The notes beneath the pieces were generated by a model, which was not told the DNA's origin, did not search any database, and saw only the letters and a program-made list of their open reading frames with translations. 64,000 nt of DNA, from the NCBI GenBank assembly GCA_038325765.1, contig JBBQJI010000002.1, forward strand, positions 124,001 through 188,000, written 5' to 3'. Position numbers and translations under genes: made by a program. The stretch comes from Xiheibacterium sp038325765. GTDB taxonomy: Bacteria > Myxococcota_A > Polyangia > Nannocystales > Nannocystaceae. Positions 8,345-17,803 of this stretch are shown one piece after another; position 1 is the stretch's first letter; every line of letters starts with the position of its first letter.

Positions 8345-9667
8345 GTGCCCCGCTCCGTGCCGATCGAACTCGCCATCGCCATCGCCGTCGCCGTCGCCGT
8401 CGCCATCGTTCTCGCGGCGGGCCTGCTGCTGTGGCGCCGCCGCAAAGCGCTGCCCCCGGCGCCGACGCCGACGCCGGCGCTCTCCGAGCCGTCGACGCGG
8501 CAGACGCGGCGCGATGTCGCGCCGGCGGACGCGGCGCCCCCGTCCCCCCGCGAGGCGCCTGTTCGCCCCGACGTCGCGCGCCGCGACGGCGTCGCCACAC
8601 CGCAGCCCAGCGACCGCCCCAGCGTCGGCATCGAGACCCAGCGGCACGCCGCGCGCGAGGATGATCGCGAGCGCATCCGCCGTGGACTCGAGAAGACCCG
8701 CGGTGGTTTCGTCGCCAAGCTCGCGCGGCTGATCCGCGGCAAGCCCAGGGTCGACGCGACGCTCCGCGATCAGATCGAAGAGGTGCTGTTCACCGCCGAC
8801 ATCGGCACCGTCGCCGCGACCGCGCTGATGCGGCGGCTCGGAGACGCACTCGATCGTCAGCAGATCACCGACGCCGACGCGGTGTGGGCCGTGCTCGAGC
8901 AGGCCGCGCTCGAGGTCGTGAAGCTCCCGGGGGCGCCGCCCGACTTCAGCCCCGCCACGCGCCCGTACGTGCTGCTGATGATCGGGGTCAACGGCGTCGG
9001 CAAGACCACGACGCTCGGCAAGCTGGCGGCGCAGCACCACCGTGCGGGACGTCGCGTGCTGCTCGTCGCCGGTGACACCTTCCGCGCCGGCGCGACCGAG
9101 CAGCTCGACGTGTGGGCGCGCCGCGTCGGCTGCGACATCCACACCGGTGAAGCAAAGGCCGACCCGTCGTCGGTGGTGTTCGACGGGATCGCCCGTGGCC
9201 GTCGCGAGGGCCACGACGTCGTGCTCTGCGACACCGCGGGTCGCCTGCACACGCGCAAGGAGTTGATGGACGAGCTCGGCAAGGTGCGGCGCGCCGCGGC
9301 CAAGGCGATCGGACAGGGCCTGCCGCAGGCCGAGCGCGATGCGGTGACCGGACCGCACGACACGTACCTCGTCCTCGACGCCACGATCGGGCAAAACGCC
9401 CTGGCGCAGGCCAGGTTGTTCAAGGAGACCACCGATTTCAGCGGCCTCGTGATCACCAAGCTCGACGGCACCGCGAAGGGCGGCGTGGTGCTCGGGGTCT
9501 GCGAGGAGCTGCGGGTGCCGATCCGCTACGTCGGCGTCGGCGAGGGCATCGAAGATCTCCGCACCTTCGACGCCGAAGACTTCGTCGCGGCCCTCTTCGC
9601 CGATCGCGACCGTGCCGACGCCGACGTTGCCGACCTCCCGGCCGGCCACGCAGGAGCATCCGCGTGA
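8345..9667 (+). CDS. ftsY: signal recognition particle receptor FtsY
   Basis: The SRP receptor GTPase docks ribosome-SRP complexes at the membrane. From the chosen GTG it has 440 residues: a membrane anchor (about residues 6-30, Ala/Ile/Val-rich, then WRRRK), an Ala/Pro/Asp-rich linker, and the NG domain from about residue 105. GTPase motifs are GVNGVGKTTTLGKL near 214-227, DTFRAGATEQ, DTAGRLHTRKEL and TKLDGTAKGG. A TTG at 8312 would add 11 residues and a later GTG at 8357 would remove 4; no start has a clear ribosome site. The anchor is encoded by near-repeats of GCCATC/GCCGTC. It is divergent from smc. Confidence 0.95.
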   Translation: MPRSVPIELAIAIAVAVAVAIVLAAGLLLWRRRKALPPAPTPTPALSEPSTRQTRRDVAPADAAPPSPREAPVRPDVARRDGVATPQPSDRPSVGIETQRHAAREDDRERIRRGLEKTRGGFVAKLARLIRGKPRVDATLRDQIEEVLFTADIGTVAATALMRRLGDALDRQQITDADAVWAVLEQAALEVVKLPGAPPDFSPATRPYVLLMIGVNGVGKTTTLGKLAAQHHRAGRRVLLVAGDTFRAGATEQLDVWARRVGCDIHTGEAKADPSSVVFDGIARGRREGHDVVLCDTAGRLHTRKELMDELGKVRRAAAKAIGQGLPQAERDAVTGPHDTYLVLDATIGQNALAQARLFKETTDFSGLVITKLDGTAKGGVVLGVCEELRVPIRYVGVGEGIEDLRTFDAEDFVAALFADRDRADADVADLPAGHAGASA

Positions 9668-10276
9668 TCCCCACAGCCGCGCCATCGCGCCGAGGACTGA
9701 ACCAAGGCGCAGCACTGCACGGAGCGCAGCGACCGAGCGGCGGGAACCGACCGTCCCCGGCCACCGTGCGACCGCCGGGCATCCCTGCCGTTCGAGGCGA
9801 ATTGCCGCACGCACCGGCGATGCCCCCCCTCGCGCTTACCCTTCGCGCAGCCGACTCGCCCGTCGACGCCTTCCGCTCCCGCACGCTCCGCACTCGAGGC
9901 TCCCACCCCCACGGCCAACCGAAGGCTCTCCCGATGATGATGGCACCACGCTCCACGCGACATCCACTGGCCACGCGCACGGCCACGCGCACTCGGCCGA
10001 CTCCTTCCTCGACCGGCCGATCCACCTTGCCACCGCGCCACCGCGCGCTCCGCTTCCCCGTTGTGACCTATGGATCCCTGTGATACGGTGCCGTCGCCAA
10101 AATGCCCCGAGCACCTTGTCCACGGGCACCTGCCGCACGAACCCACCGCAACTTCTCCAGGCTTCGCTCCGCGCATCGCACTCGGCGATCGCACTCCTAA
10201 GGCCGCCTTGCGGACCACCCATGCGCGAGCGCGCCACGATTCTTCCTCCGAGTTCCGACACGTGTCTGAGGTGAGC
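9668..10276. other. 609-bp gap between ftsY and the barrel gene pair
   Basis: This stretch follows the ftsY stop. It carries open frames on both strands, but they are Arg/Pro/Thr-rich with no domain, signal peptide or clear start. One begins with the GTG at 9664 that overlaps the ftsY stop and runs to 10083. I see no tRNA or strong hairpin. It should contain the promoter for the two outer-membrane genes. It may hold degraded sequence or an unrecognised small RNA, but nothing specific is supported. Confidence 0.35.
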
Positions 10277-11278
10277 ATGCGACCCAACTTGATGGGCCCG
10301 TCCATGGCCCTTGCGGTCCTCTGGACCCTCCCCACTTCTGCGTGGGCTACTGCCACGAGTACCCACGCGGGCCCCGCCGAAGAGGACGTCGTCGTCATCG
10401 ACGAGGAGATGGAGGGCGAACCGACGGTCGAGACACCGGCGGAAGGCACCCCCGACGGTGGCGACAACATCGGCGACATCCTGGGCGGCGACGACCCAGT
10501 GATGAGCGACGGCACCCCTCCGGTGGCGGAATCCGGCAAGGTCGAGAAGGACTCGGAAGAGAAGCAGATCAAGGCGGAGATCGGACAGATCAATGTCGTG
10601 CAGCGGCAGCGCATGCTCAAGAAGAAGCGCTTCGAGCTGCAGCCGCAATTCGGCATCTCCATCAACGATCCGTACGTCCGCCACTACACCATCGGCCTCG
10701 ACGTCAACTACTGGTTCCACAACCGCATGGCGGTCGGCCTCACCGGGACCGGCTTCATCGGCGCCAAGACCCCGCGGTACAACAACATCCGTTTCCAGGA
10801 AGGCCTGCTCCTCACCGCCAACAAGGTGTTGTGGCAGGGCAGCTTGAACTTCACGTACAACCCCTTCTACGGCAAGATCGCGATCTTCAACCGCGCGCTG
10901 CTCCACTGGGAGGGCAGCGTCACGGTCGGCGGCGGCGCGACGCAGACCCAGGTGCTGCCGCGGTACGAGGCCATCCACGAGCCCTTCCGTACGGTCACCG
11001 GCGGCGGTCACTTCGGGCTCAACGGCCGCTTCTACACCAAGCGGGTCGACTGGCTCTCGGTCAACGCCGGTTTCCGCACCTGGATCTTCGCGGACAAGCA
11101 AGAACCGATCAACCGCGGTCCCGACGACACGCCACCCCTGGGCGTCGATGATCCCTCCCTCAACGATGCGGGCGCAGCGAAGGACGCCGCCGAGTTCAAG
11201 GCCGCGTTCAACGTGATGTTCTACCTCGGCGTGAGCTTCTACCTGCCACCCAAGTTCGAGTACACCACTCCGCGCTGA
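10277..11278 (+). CDS. secreted beta-barrel-domain protein, myxobacterial OMP type (first of pair)
   Basis: A 333-residue exported protein. The ATG at 10277 follows a good ribosome site (GAGGTG) and starts a signal peptide (MRPNLMGPSMALAVLWTLP, cleavage likely after TSAWA). An acidic linker of about 70 residues rich in Asp, Glu, Gly and Pro precedes the barrel-like half from about residue 115: alternating aromatic strands such as FELQPQFGISINDPY, HYTIGLDVNYWF and LLLTANKVLWQG. This resembles the outer-membrane beta-barrel family expanded in myxobacteria, which includes gliding-motility Glt proteins. A paralogue follows 5 bp downstream. The exact role cannot be told from sequence. Confidence 0.7.
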   Translation: MRPNLMGPSMALAVLWTLPTSAWATATSTHAGPAEEDVVVIDEEMEGEPTVETPAEGTPDGGDNIGDILGGDDPVMSDGTPPVAESGKVEKDSEEKQIKAEIGQINVVQRQRMLKKKRFELQPQFGISINDPYVRHYTIGLDVNYWFHNRMAVGLTGTGFIGAKTPRYNNIRFQEGLLLTANKVLWQGSLNFTYNPFYGKIAIFNRALLHWEGSVTVGGGATQTQVLPRYEAIHEPFRTVTGGGHFGLNGRFYTKRVDWLSVNAGFRTWIFADKQEPINRGPDDTPPLGVDDPSLNDAGAAKDAAEFKAAFNVMFYLGVSFYLPPKFEYTTPR

Positions 11279-11283
11279 GGCCC

Positions 11284-12243
11284 ATGACCATGAAGACCCG
11301 CACAATCCTCACCGTCATGGCCGCCCTGACCGCGTTCGGCGTGTGGTCGCCGGACCAGGCGCACGCCCGCAAGAAGGGCGTGCTCGAGGGCGAGCCGATC
11401 GTCCGCAAGAAGCTGCAGCTGCGCAAGTTCCGGTTCCAACTCACGCCGTTCATCGGCATGAGCCTCTCGCAGCCGTTCGTCCACATGGGCTACGTCGGCG
11501 CCCGCGCCGGCGTCCACTTCGCCGACTGGATCGGCGTGCGCGCCGGCTTCGGCTACGGCGTCATCGGCCTCGACTCGAAGCTGCTCAAGGCGATCAACAA
11601 CGGCGGCCTGCCCTCGGGCATCGAGCCCGGCATGAACGACACCACGGTGCCCAACGGCCCGCGGTGCCCAGCCGAGCCCAATGGCGGCGCGCCGTGCCGC
11701 GAGATCACGTCGGACGACAACCCGGCGCCGCTGCGCCACGACTTCCGCGCGGGCGTGACCAAGGCCCAGTGGCAATCGAGCGTCGACGCCGTGTTCACGC
11801 CGTTCTCCGGCAAGCTCGGCCTGTTCTCGGCGATCTTCACCGAGTACGACATCTACCTGTTCGGCGGCCTCGGCCTCGTCGGGTGGAACAAGCGCTACAG
11901 CGATCGCAGCACCGCGGATCTGCTCGGGCTCGACCCGTCGACCTGCATCCAGGCCGACGGCACCGAGAACGACGAGTGCATCCTGCACCCGGTCAGGGCC
12001 GACACGGGCGTCAAGGTCGGCGGCAGCTTCGGCGCCGGCCTCAACCTGTTCCTCACCGACTGGGTCGCGCTCAACCTCGAGTTCCAGGACATCGTGACCC
12101 GGAACAACATCGCGGGCTTGAACACCACCGTGAGCGACATCCCGCCCCGGGTCGACAACAACGACAAGGACGTCTTCCACAACGTCACGTTCCAGCTCGG
12201 CGCGACCTTCTACATGCCGTTCAAGGCCAAGCGCACCAAGTAG
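11284..12243 (+). CDS. secreted beta-barrel-domain protein, myxobacterial OMP type (second of pair)
   Basis: A 319-residue paralogue of the preceding gene. It has a signal peptide (cleavage likely after DQAHA near residue 28), then a basic segment RKKLQLRKFRFQLTPFIGMSL that parallels the KKKRFELQPQFGISI start of the first barrel. Alternating strands follow (GVRAGFGYGVIGL, YLFGGLGLVGWNKRY, LNLFLTDWVALNLEF, FHNVTFQLGATFYM). It carries a few Cys residues in loops. An ATG at 11290 is an alternative start. A strong hairpin follows the stop, so the pair is probably a two-gene operon. An outer-membrane location is inferred from the signal peptide and strand pattern. Confidence 0.7.
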   Translation: MTMKTRTILTVMAALTAFGVWSPDQAHARKKGVLEGEPIVRKKLQLRKFRFQLTPFIGMSLSQPFVHMGYVGARAGVHFADWIGVRAGFGYGVIGLDSKLLKAINNGGLPSGIEPGMNDTTVPNGPRCPAEPNGGAPCREITSDDNPAPLRHDFRAGVTKAQWQSSVDAVFTPFSGKLGLFSAIFTEYDIYLFGGLGLVGWNKRYSDRSTADLLGLDPSTCIQADGTENDECILHPVRADTGVKVGGSFGAGLNLFLTDWVALNLEFQDIVTRNNIAGLNTTVSDIPPRVDNNDKDVFHNVTFQLGATFYMPFKAKRTK

Positions 12244-12270
12244 CCGCCGGCCGCCACGGCGCGAACGCCA

Positions 12271-12309
12271 AGCCCCCCGTCGGCCGACACGCGGCCCGGG
12301 GGGCTTCTT
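12271..12309 (+). terminator. rho-independent-type terminator after the barrel gene pair
   Basis: A perfect 8-bp stem, AGCCCCCC at 12271-12278 with GGGGGGCT at 12298-12305, encloses a loop that itself contains GTCGGCCGAC. It is followed by TCTTC. It lies 27 bp after the second barrel gene and faces the convergent lipoprotein gene. Confidence 0.7.
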
Positions 12310-12336
12310 CGTGCCCGCGCTGCGCGGACGTAGAGG

Positions 12337-12774
12337 TCAGTCACAGCCGGCTTCGGTGCGGATCGTCGTGTCGTCTTCGACCTCGGCGTGCACGTAGGTC
12401 CGCTCGGACTCGCGGCCGTCGGGCGCCTCGATCCACAGCTCGAGGCAATGGGCGCCCAGAGTGATCATCAGGCCGCGGACCTCGAAGGTGGCGGATCCGA
12501 TGTCGATCTCCGCGGATTCGCGGGCGTCGCCCTCGAGGTCCTCGACGTGGATGATCGTGCCCACCTCGAGGGCCTCGTCGCCGGGCGTGGAGCCCTCGAC
12601 GTCGACTTCGACGCTGATGGCGTCCATGAAGCTGGGGGGCGGTAGGGGCACCGAGATGCCGCGGTCGGCGATCGTGATGCCGCGGCGGAAGGCCGGACGC
12701 GCCTCGTGGGTCGCACAGCCCGCGGCCACGGAGGCGAGGATCCCAAGGGCGATGGCGCGCTTCGACATGGACAT
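12337..12774 (-). CDS. small lipoprotein of unknown function
   Basis: A 145-residue protein with a lipoprotein signal: basic MSMSKRA, hydrophobic LGILASVAAG and Cys20 after SVAAG. The mature part is acidic and strand-rich, with IHVEDLEGDARESAEIDIG and LGAHCLELWIEAPDG, ending in EAGCD. It reads like an Ig-like or immunity-type beta domain, but I recognise no family. It converges with the barrel gene pair and lies upstream of, and on the same strand as, the 3' end of no other gene, so it is probably monocistronic. Confidence 0.65.
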   Translation of the reverse strand: MSMSKRAIALGILASVAAGCATHEARPAFRRGITIADRGISVPLPPPSFMDAISVEVDVEGSTPGDEALEVGTIIHVEDLEGDARESAEIDIGSATFEVRGLMITLGAHCLELWIEAPDGRESERTYVHAEVEDDTTIRTEAGCD

Positions 12775-12875
12775 ACGAGTCTAAACCCATTTCTGAGGAG
12801 TGCATGAAACGGGCCGTGGGGGCTTCGGCTGGCGTGTCCGCCTGTGCCTGTTGCCTTGGGCGCCGCGACCGCCAA

Positions 12876-12901
12876 CTGGGTTGGCCGCGGTGCCAACCCA
12901 G
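12876..12901 (-). terminator. hairpin after the kinase-like sigma-54 activator gene
   Basis: CTGGGTTGG at 12876-12884 pairs perfectly with CCAACCCAG at 12893-12901 around an 8-nt GC-rich loop. It starts 3 bp past the stop of the minus-strand activator gene. There is only a weak T tract on that strand, so termination is likely but not certain. Confidence 0.5.
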
Positions 12902-12904
12902 GGC

Positions 12905-15900
12905 TCAGCCCTCGTCCGCGTCCGCCCCCGGCTGCTCGAGCTTGCGGAGTTTCTTCTGCAGACCGAACCGGGACAGGCCCAGCAGCTCGGCGGCGCGGGT
13001 CTGGTTGCCGCGGACGCGATCGAGGGCGCGGGAGATGAGGTCGCGTTCGAGCCGGTCGACCCGCGGGCGGATGCGCAGATCGTCGGGGTCGGTGGCCGGA
13101 TCGGCGCCGCGGATCGCGGGCGAGAGATCGTCGGGGGTGACCGCACCATCGCACAGGGCGATCCACCGCTGCACCTCGTTCTCGAGCTCGCGGACGTTGC
13201 CCGGCCACGCGTACCCCTGCAGCGCGCGCACGGTCGCCGCGGCCACGCGCAGCTTGCCGCCACGACGGCCCAAGAAGTGCTGCAGCAGCGGCACGATGTC
13301 GCCGGGCCGCTCGCGCAGCGGCGGCAGGGCGATGCGCACGACATGGATCCGGTAGTAGAGGTCGCGGCGAAACGTCCCCTGCTGCACCATCACCTCGAGG
13401 TCGCGGTTGCTCGCGGCGATCACCCGCACGTCGATGGGCCGCGAGACGTTGTCGCCGACGCGGCGGACCTCGCCTTCCTGCAGCACGCGCAGCAGCGTGG
13501 TCTGCATGCCCGGGCTCATCTCGCCGACCTCGTCGAGGAAGATGGTGCCGCCGTTGGCTGCCTCGAACAGGCCGATGCGGGTGCGATCGGCCCCGGTGAA
13601 CGCCCCCTTGGCGTGACCGAACAGCACGCTCTCGAGCAGGGTCTCCGGGATCGCGCCGCAGTTCTCGGCGACGAACGGCCCGGTCCGCCGGGCGCCGCCG
13701 CGGTGGATGGCGCGGGCGACGAGTTCCTTGCCGGTGCCGCTCTCGCCGTAGACGACCACGGGCACGTCGGTGTCGGCGAGGCGATCGACGAGGCGATACA
13801 CCCGCTGCATCGCCTCGGTGCTGCCGATGATCCCGTGGCGCTCGCCGCCACCATGGTCCTGTTGCTCGCTCACGCGGGCACGCAGGCCCACGACCTCGGC
13901 CTCGCGGGCGGCGAACATCTCGGCGAGCTGGGCGTGCTGCACTGTGAGCCGCTCGGCCTGTTGCCGGACCTCGTCGAGGGCGCGGGCGTGCGCCACCGCG
14001 AGCGCGGCGAGCTCGGCGAACTCTTCGACGTGGGCGAGATCGTCGTCGTCGAAGTTGCCGCGTCGCAGGCGGTGATCGACATAGACGGCGCCGAGCAGCT
14101 CGCCGCGGAATCGCAGCGGCACCGCCAGCACCGAGCGCAGGTTGAGGTGGCTGATGCTGCGGGAGCCGTCGAAGCGATCGTCGGCGGCGGCGTCGACCGA
14201 GAGCACCGGCTCCGCCGATGCGAGCACGCGCTCGATCACCGACTGCGAGAACTGGACACCACCCCCGGCGCCGCCGAGCTCGCGGGTGACCTCGCGTCGC
14301 TCGCCCCCCACCCCGAGCACGACCACCGCGCCGCGCTCGGCATCGGTCAGCTCCATCACCGAGTCGATGACCTGCTCGAGCAGGGGCTCGAGACGGTCCT
14401 CGCGGGCGAGGCGACGGTGGATGCGGAGCAGCCGCTCCGTGCGTCCGTCGCTGCCCGCCGGCGTTGTGCCCGGTGGTGGGGCGCGCACGGCCGGCCCGTC
14501 GTCGATGTCGCCGAGCAGCTCGCGCAGCGCGTCGCGCTCGCCGTCGGCCCACAGGGTGCCGCGCACGGCGGCGCGATCGGAGCTCGGGGTCTTGTCCATG
14601 ATGATCTCCTGCACGTGTTGCAACAGCCGCGCCGCCCGCTGGCGCACCGCGTGGTCGCTGGGCAGGCGCACGCTGGCGGCGCCCCACACCGCCCGGGCCA
14701 CGGCCCAAGCTCGCTCGAGTTGTCCGACCCGGATCCACGCCTGGGCGCGCTCGAGCTGCGCCGGCTCGCACCAGCGCTGCAAACGACCGCGATCCCGACG
14801 GGCGACGGCGATCCACACCTGCTCGATGGCGATGCGCCAGGGATCGTCGTCACCGCCGCGGGTGGCCTCGAGCTGCGCGGCGGCGAGGTCCACGGCGGCG
14901 AGATCGGGGCGGCCGTGGCGACGGGCACAGGCAGCCGCGCGCACGTGGGCCTCGGAGGCCTCGGCGTGGAGGTCGGCGGCGGCGAGCAGACGCGCGGCCC
15001 GATCGAAGCCGTGGCGGGCATCGAGACCGGCGGCCGCACCGGGCGGCGCGGCGATGGCCTGTAGTCCGCCGCGCTCCGCGATCAGGCGCGCGAGGCGGGC
15101 GCGGGCAGCCAAGGGCGCCCACTCGCCGATCGCCGCCGACACCGTCCGCACCAGCACGTCGAGCTCCTCGTGCTCACCGTGCCGCGCGAGGAGCTGACCG
15201 AGGTTGCCGGCCGCCGTCGCGAGCGCGTCGTGCTGCTCCCGTGCGACGAGGCCACGCACCGCCGCGCGGCCGTGGGCTATGCCGGCCTCACCCGCGAAGG
15301 TCGGGATCGCCAGGCCCGCCAGCGAGCCGCGCAGCGAGAGGCCGCCTGTCGGCTCGTCGGCGCGCTCGAATCGCTCGGCCGCCACCGCCCACAGCGCCGC
15401 CGCCCGATCGAGGTCGCCGGCGTCGTGCGCGAGGTTGCCCAGCAGCTGGGTCGCGCGGGCGAAGATGCCATCCCCGCGCCGATCCACGCGCCCATCCTCG
15501 ATGCCGCGCAGGGCCACGATCGCGGCATCGAGGGCCACCGCGGCGCCGTCACGCTGTCCGGCGACGAGCCGGGCATAGCCGCACCACAGCTGCCCCGTCG
15601 CGGTGGCGAGGGCGAGGCGATGGCCACCCGCGCGCTCGCCTTCGTGCTCGGCCGGCGGCGGCGCAGTCGCGAGCGCCTCGTCGACGCGACCCAGATCCAC
15701 CAGCAGCCGCACGCGCAGCCCCGCCGCCGCACCGTCTTCCGGATCGCAGACATCCAGCCGCCGCAGGGCATCGTCGGCCCGGCCGAGCCGCTGCAGGGCG
15801 CGCGCCGATTCGAGGGCGACCTCGGGATCGCCGTGGGACTCGGTCAGCGCCAGCGCGCGGATCGGCATGCCGAGCGCGAGCAGCACCCGCGCCGCCGCGG

Positions 15901-17722
15901 CGACGCACCCCGGCGCCGCGGCGACGGGGTGGCCCTCCACCCACGCGACGAGGGCCGCGGCGGTGGCGGAGCGCGACGCAGGCTCGCCCGCCGCGACAGC
16001 GTCCGTGATCGCGGCGGCGTCGTCGGCATCGATCGCCAGCGCGAGACCCACGGGCTTGCCGGCGATCCGCTGCGCCGCCGCGGTGCGCTGCGCCACGGCC
16101 GACAGCGCGGCACCCAGACATGCCCGCGCCGCCGCCACGGTCGCACCATGGGGACGCGCGCCGTCGTGCAGCGCCGTCGGCACGGTGGCGAGCGCGGCCG
16201 CGTCATCGGTCCACACCGCCTGCAGCACCGCCTCGGCGTGGGGTTGCCCCAGGGCGACCCCTTCGCCCAAGACCCGCTCGCCGAGCAGGGCCAGCGCCTC
16301 GGGCTGGGCGATGCCGCGTTCGATGCAGCCCAGCACGGCCCGCACGACCCGCCCCGACCAGCCACCGGTGAGCCCACCGAGGGCCTCGACCCAGCCGTGG
16401 CGATCACCCGCGACCACCGTTGCGAGCGCGTCGTCGAGTTCGGCCTCCGACCACGGCCGCACCCGGATCACGCGCACGTCGGGCCCGCGCCGCTCGAGCG
16501 CATCGCCGAGCGCCGCCGGCAGCACCACGATCGCGGTGCCCTCGGCGAGGCCCGCGGCCGCAACCAGTGTCGACGCCTGCTGCGCGGCGGTGCCAGCGGT
16601 GAGCCCGGCCTCGCCGCGAAAGCCCAAGGTGTGGCCCGCCGGCAACGCGAGCCAGGCGTCGATCCATGCGGCGGCGGTGCTGGCGTCGTCGCCCACCCGC
16701 GCGACGCTGCCCGCGGTCGCCTCGGACTGCAGACGTTGCACGAGTTCTTCGACGGTCCGCGTCCGGCCACCGTGGGCCGGCCCGACGATGGCGACGAGGC
16801 GCGGCGCGCGGGGCTCGGCCAGCGCGCCGAGCACCTCGCCCAGCGCAGCACCACGGTACGGCCAGCGTGCGGGCGCCCGCCACTGCGACGCCGCACCGAT
16901 GCCTGCATCGCTGCGCGCCAGCAGATGCAGCTGCTCGAGCCGATGGATGAGGACCTGGTCGTCGCCGAGGCGGCGGGTGCGATCGGGCTCGAGCAGCGCC
17001 AGCACCAAGGTGCGCACCGCCGCCGGCAGCAGGGCCCACGCCGGCGTCGCCCCCAGCTCGTGGGCGAGCCGCGCGGTGTCCAGGCCGAGCACCGCCTGCG
17101 GCCGACGCAGCGGGAGCGCCCCGCACAGCCGCGCGAGCAGAACGCAGCCGAGCGCGAACCTGTCGGCCGCCGGGCCGCCGCCGCCGGCCAGCACCTCGGG
17201 CGCGATGAACCCGGGGGTGCCGGTGCCCAGGCGCCCGAGCTCTGCGAGATCGACGAGCACACAGCCATGCGTCGGCGTGCGCACGACGTTCGCGAGGCTG
17301 ACATCCCCGTGGTGCGTGCCGGCGTCGTGGATCGCCGCGAGCGCGCGGGCGATGCCCAGGGCCTCGCCCAGCGCCTGCTCGGCGGCCACCGGCCCGAGCT
17401 CGAGCGGCGTGCCCTCGACCCAGTCGGTCACCAGCCACGCGAGGCCGCCGGGGGCGTTCCACAGCTCGCGTGGCGCGGGGAGGTGCGGCGACGAGAGCCG
17501 ACGCAGGATCGCGAACGCCTCGCGCACGGCCCCCAGCGCCGCGGGGTCCACCGGCTTGCACACCACCTTCGCCCCACCGTGCTCACGGGCGACGAAGCTG
17601 CCGCCTTGCCCGCCCACCGCGAGCCGTGCGGCCTCGGGGTAGCGACTCCGCAGCTCGCCTACTGCGTTGGCATCGAAGTTGGCGGATGGTTCGGACACGG
17701 GCTCGGATCCGCTGCCGAGCAT
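12905..17722 (-). CDS. kinase-like/TPR/GAF/sigma-54 activator fusion regulator
   Basis: A 1605-residue fusion. Residues ~25-290 form a protein-kinase-like fold: Lys56 and Glu69 are in place, but the catalytic loop reads HGDVSLAN (138-145) instead of HRDLKPEN, and DFG is replaced by DLA (158-160). An NTPase-like segment (GPAHGGRTRT) follows, then ~600 residues of Ala-rich TPR-like helices. A GAF domain spans ~1105-1255. The sigma-54 AAA+ domain has Walker A GESGTGKE (1326-1333), GAFTGA (1374-1379) and Walker B GGTIFLDE. A Fis-type helix-turn-helix (NQTRAAELLGLS) is at ~1573. It should activate sigma-54 promoters in response to a GAF ligand or kinase-module partner. The target genes are unknown. 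Confidence 0.92.
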   Translation of the reverse strand: MLGSGSEPVSEPSANFDANAVGELRSRYPEAARLAVGGQGGSFVAREHGGAKVVCKPVDPAALGAVREAFAILRRLSSPHLPAPRELWNAPGGLAWLVTDWVEGTPLELGPVAAEQALGEALGIARALAAIHDAGTHHGDVSLANVVRTPTHGCVLVDLAELGRLGTGTPGFIAPEVLAGGGGPAADRFALGCVLLARLCGALPLRRPQAVLGLDTARLAHELGATPAWALLPAAVRTLVLALLEPDRTRRLGDDQVLIHRLEQLHLLARSDAGIGAASQWRAPARWPYRGAALGEVLGALAEPRAPRLVAIVGPAHGGRTRTVEELVQRLQSEATAGSVARVGDDASTAAAWIDAWLALPAGHTLGFRGEAGLTAGTAAQQASTLVAAAGLAEGTAIVVLPAALGDALERRGPDVRVIRVRPWSEAELDDALATVVAGDRHGWVEALGGLTGGWSGRVVRAVLGCIERGIAQPEALALLGERVLGEGVALGQPHAEAVLQAVWTDDAAALATVPTALHDGARPHGATVAAARACLGAALSAVAQRTAAAQRIAGKPVGLALAIDADDAAAITDAVAAGEPASRSATAAALVAWVEGHPVAAAPGCVAAAARVLLALGMPIRALALTESHGDPEVALESARALQRLGRADDALRRLDVCDPEDGAAAGLRVRLLVDLGRVDEALATAPPPAEHEGERAGGHRLALATATGQLWCGYARLVAGQRDGAAVALDAAIVALRGIEDGRVDRRGDGIFARATQLLGNLAHDAGDLDRAAALWAVAAERFERADEPTGGLSLRGSLAGLAIPTFAGEAGIAHGRAAVRGLVAREQHDALATAAGNLGQLLARHGEHEELDVLVRTVSAAIGEWAPLAARARLARLIAERGGLQAIAAPPGAAAGLDARHGFDRAARLLAAADLHAEASEAHVRAAACARRHGRPDLAAVDLAAAQLEATRGGDDDPWRIAIEQVWIAVARRDRGRLQRWCEPAQLERAQAWIRVGQLERAWAVARAVWGAASVRLPSDHAVRQRAARLLQHVQEIIMDKTPSSDRAAVRGTLWADGERDALRELLGDIDDGPAVRAPPPGTTPAGSDGRTERLLRIHRRLAREDRLEPLLEQVIDSVMELTDAERGAVVVLGVGGERREVTRELGGAGGGVQFSQSVIERVLASAEPVLSVDAAADDRFDGSRSISHLNLRSVLAVPLRFRGELLGAVYVDHRLRRGNFDDDDLAHVEEFAELAALAVAHARALDEVRQQAERLTVQHAQLAEMFAAREAEVVGLRARVSEQQDHGGGERHGIIGSTEAMQRVYRLVDRLADTDVPVVVYGESGTGKELVARAIHRGGARRTGPFVAENCGAIPETLLESVLFGHAKGAFTGADRTRIGLFEAANGGTIFLDEVGEMSPGMQTTLLRVLQEGEVRRVGDNVSRPIDVRVIAASNRDLEVMVQQGTFRRDLYYRIHVVRIALPPLRERPGDIVPLLQHFLGRRGGKLRVAAATVRALQGYAWPGNVRELENEVQRWIALCDGAVTPDDLSPAIRGADPATDPDDLRIRPRVDRLERDLISRALDRVRGNQTRAAELLGLSRFGLQKKLRKLEQPGADADEG

Positions 17723-17803
17723 GGCACCGTTGGCGGGCGCCGGCGAGGACTATCGGCGGATTCGCCAACGTGAGCGCCAACTCTATTGGCAGCCACCCCG
17801 CGC

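Noticed and set aside
9664..10083. 139-residue frame whose GTG overlaps the ftsY stop
   Set aside because: Arg/Pro/Thr-rich with no domain; the overlap is likely chance because GTGA is common in this sequence.
12800..15064. 754-residue plus-strand open frame opposite the activator gene
   Set aside because: It mirrors the sigma-54 and GAF regions of the minus-strand gene and shows no motif of its own.
15170..17773. 867-residue plus-strand open frame opposite the activator gene
   Set aside because: Antisense to the TPR and kinase-like part of the activator; Arg/His-rich with no domain or start signal.
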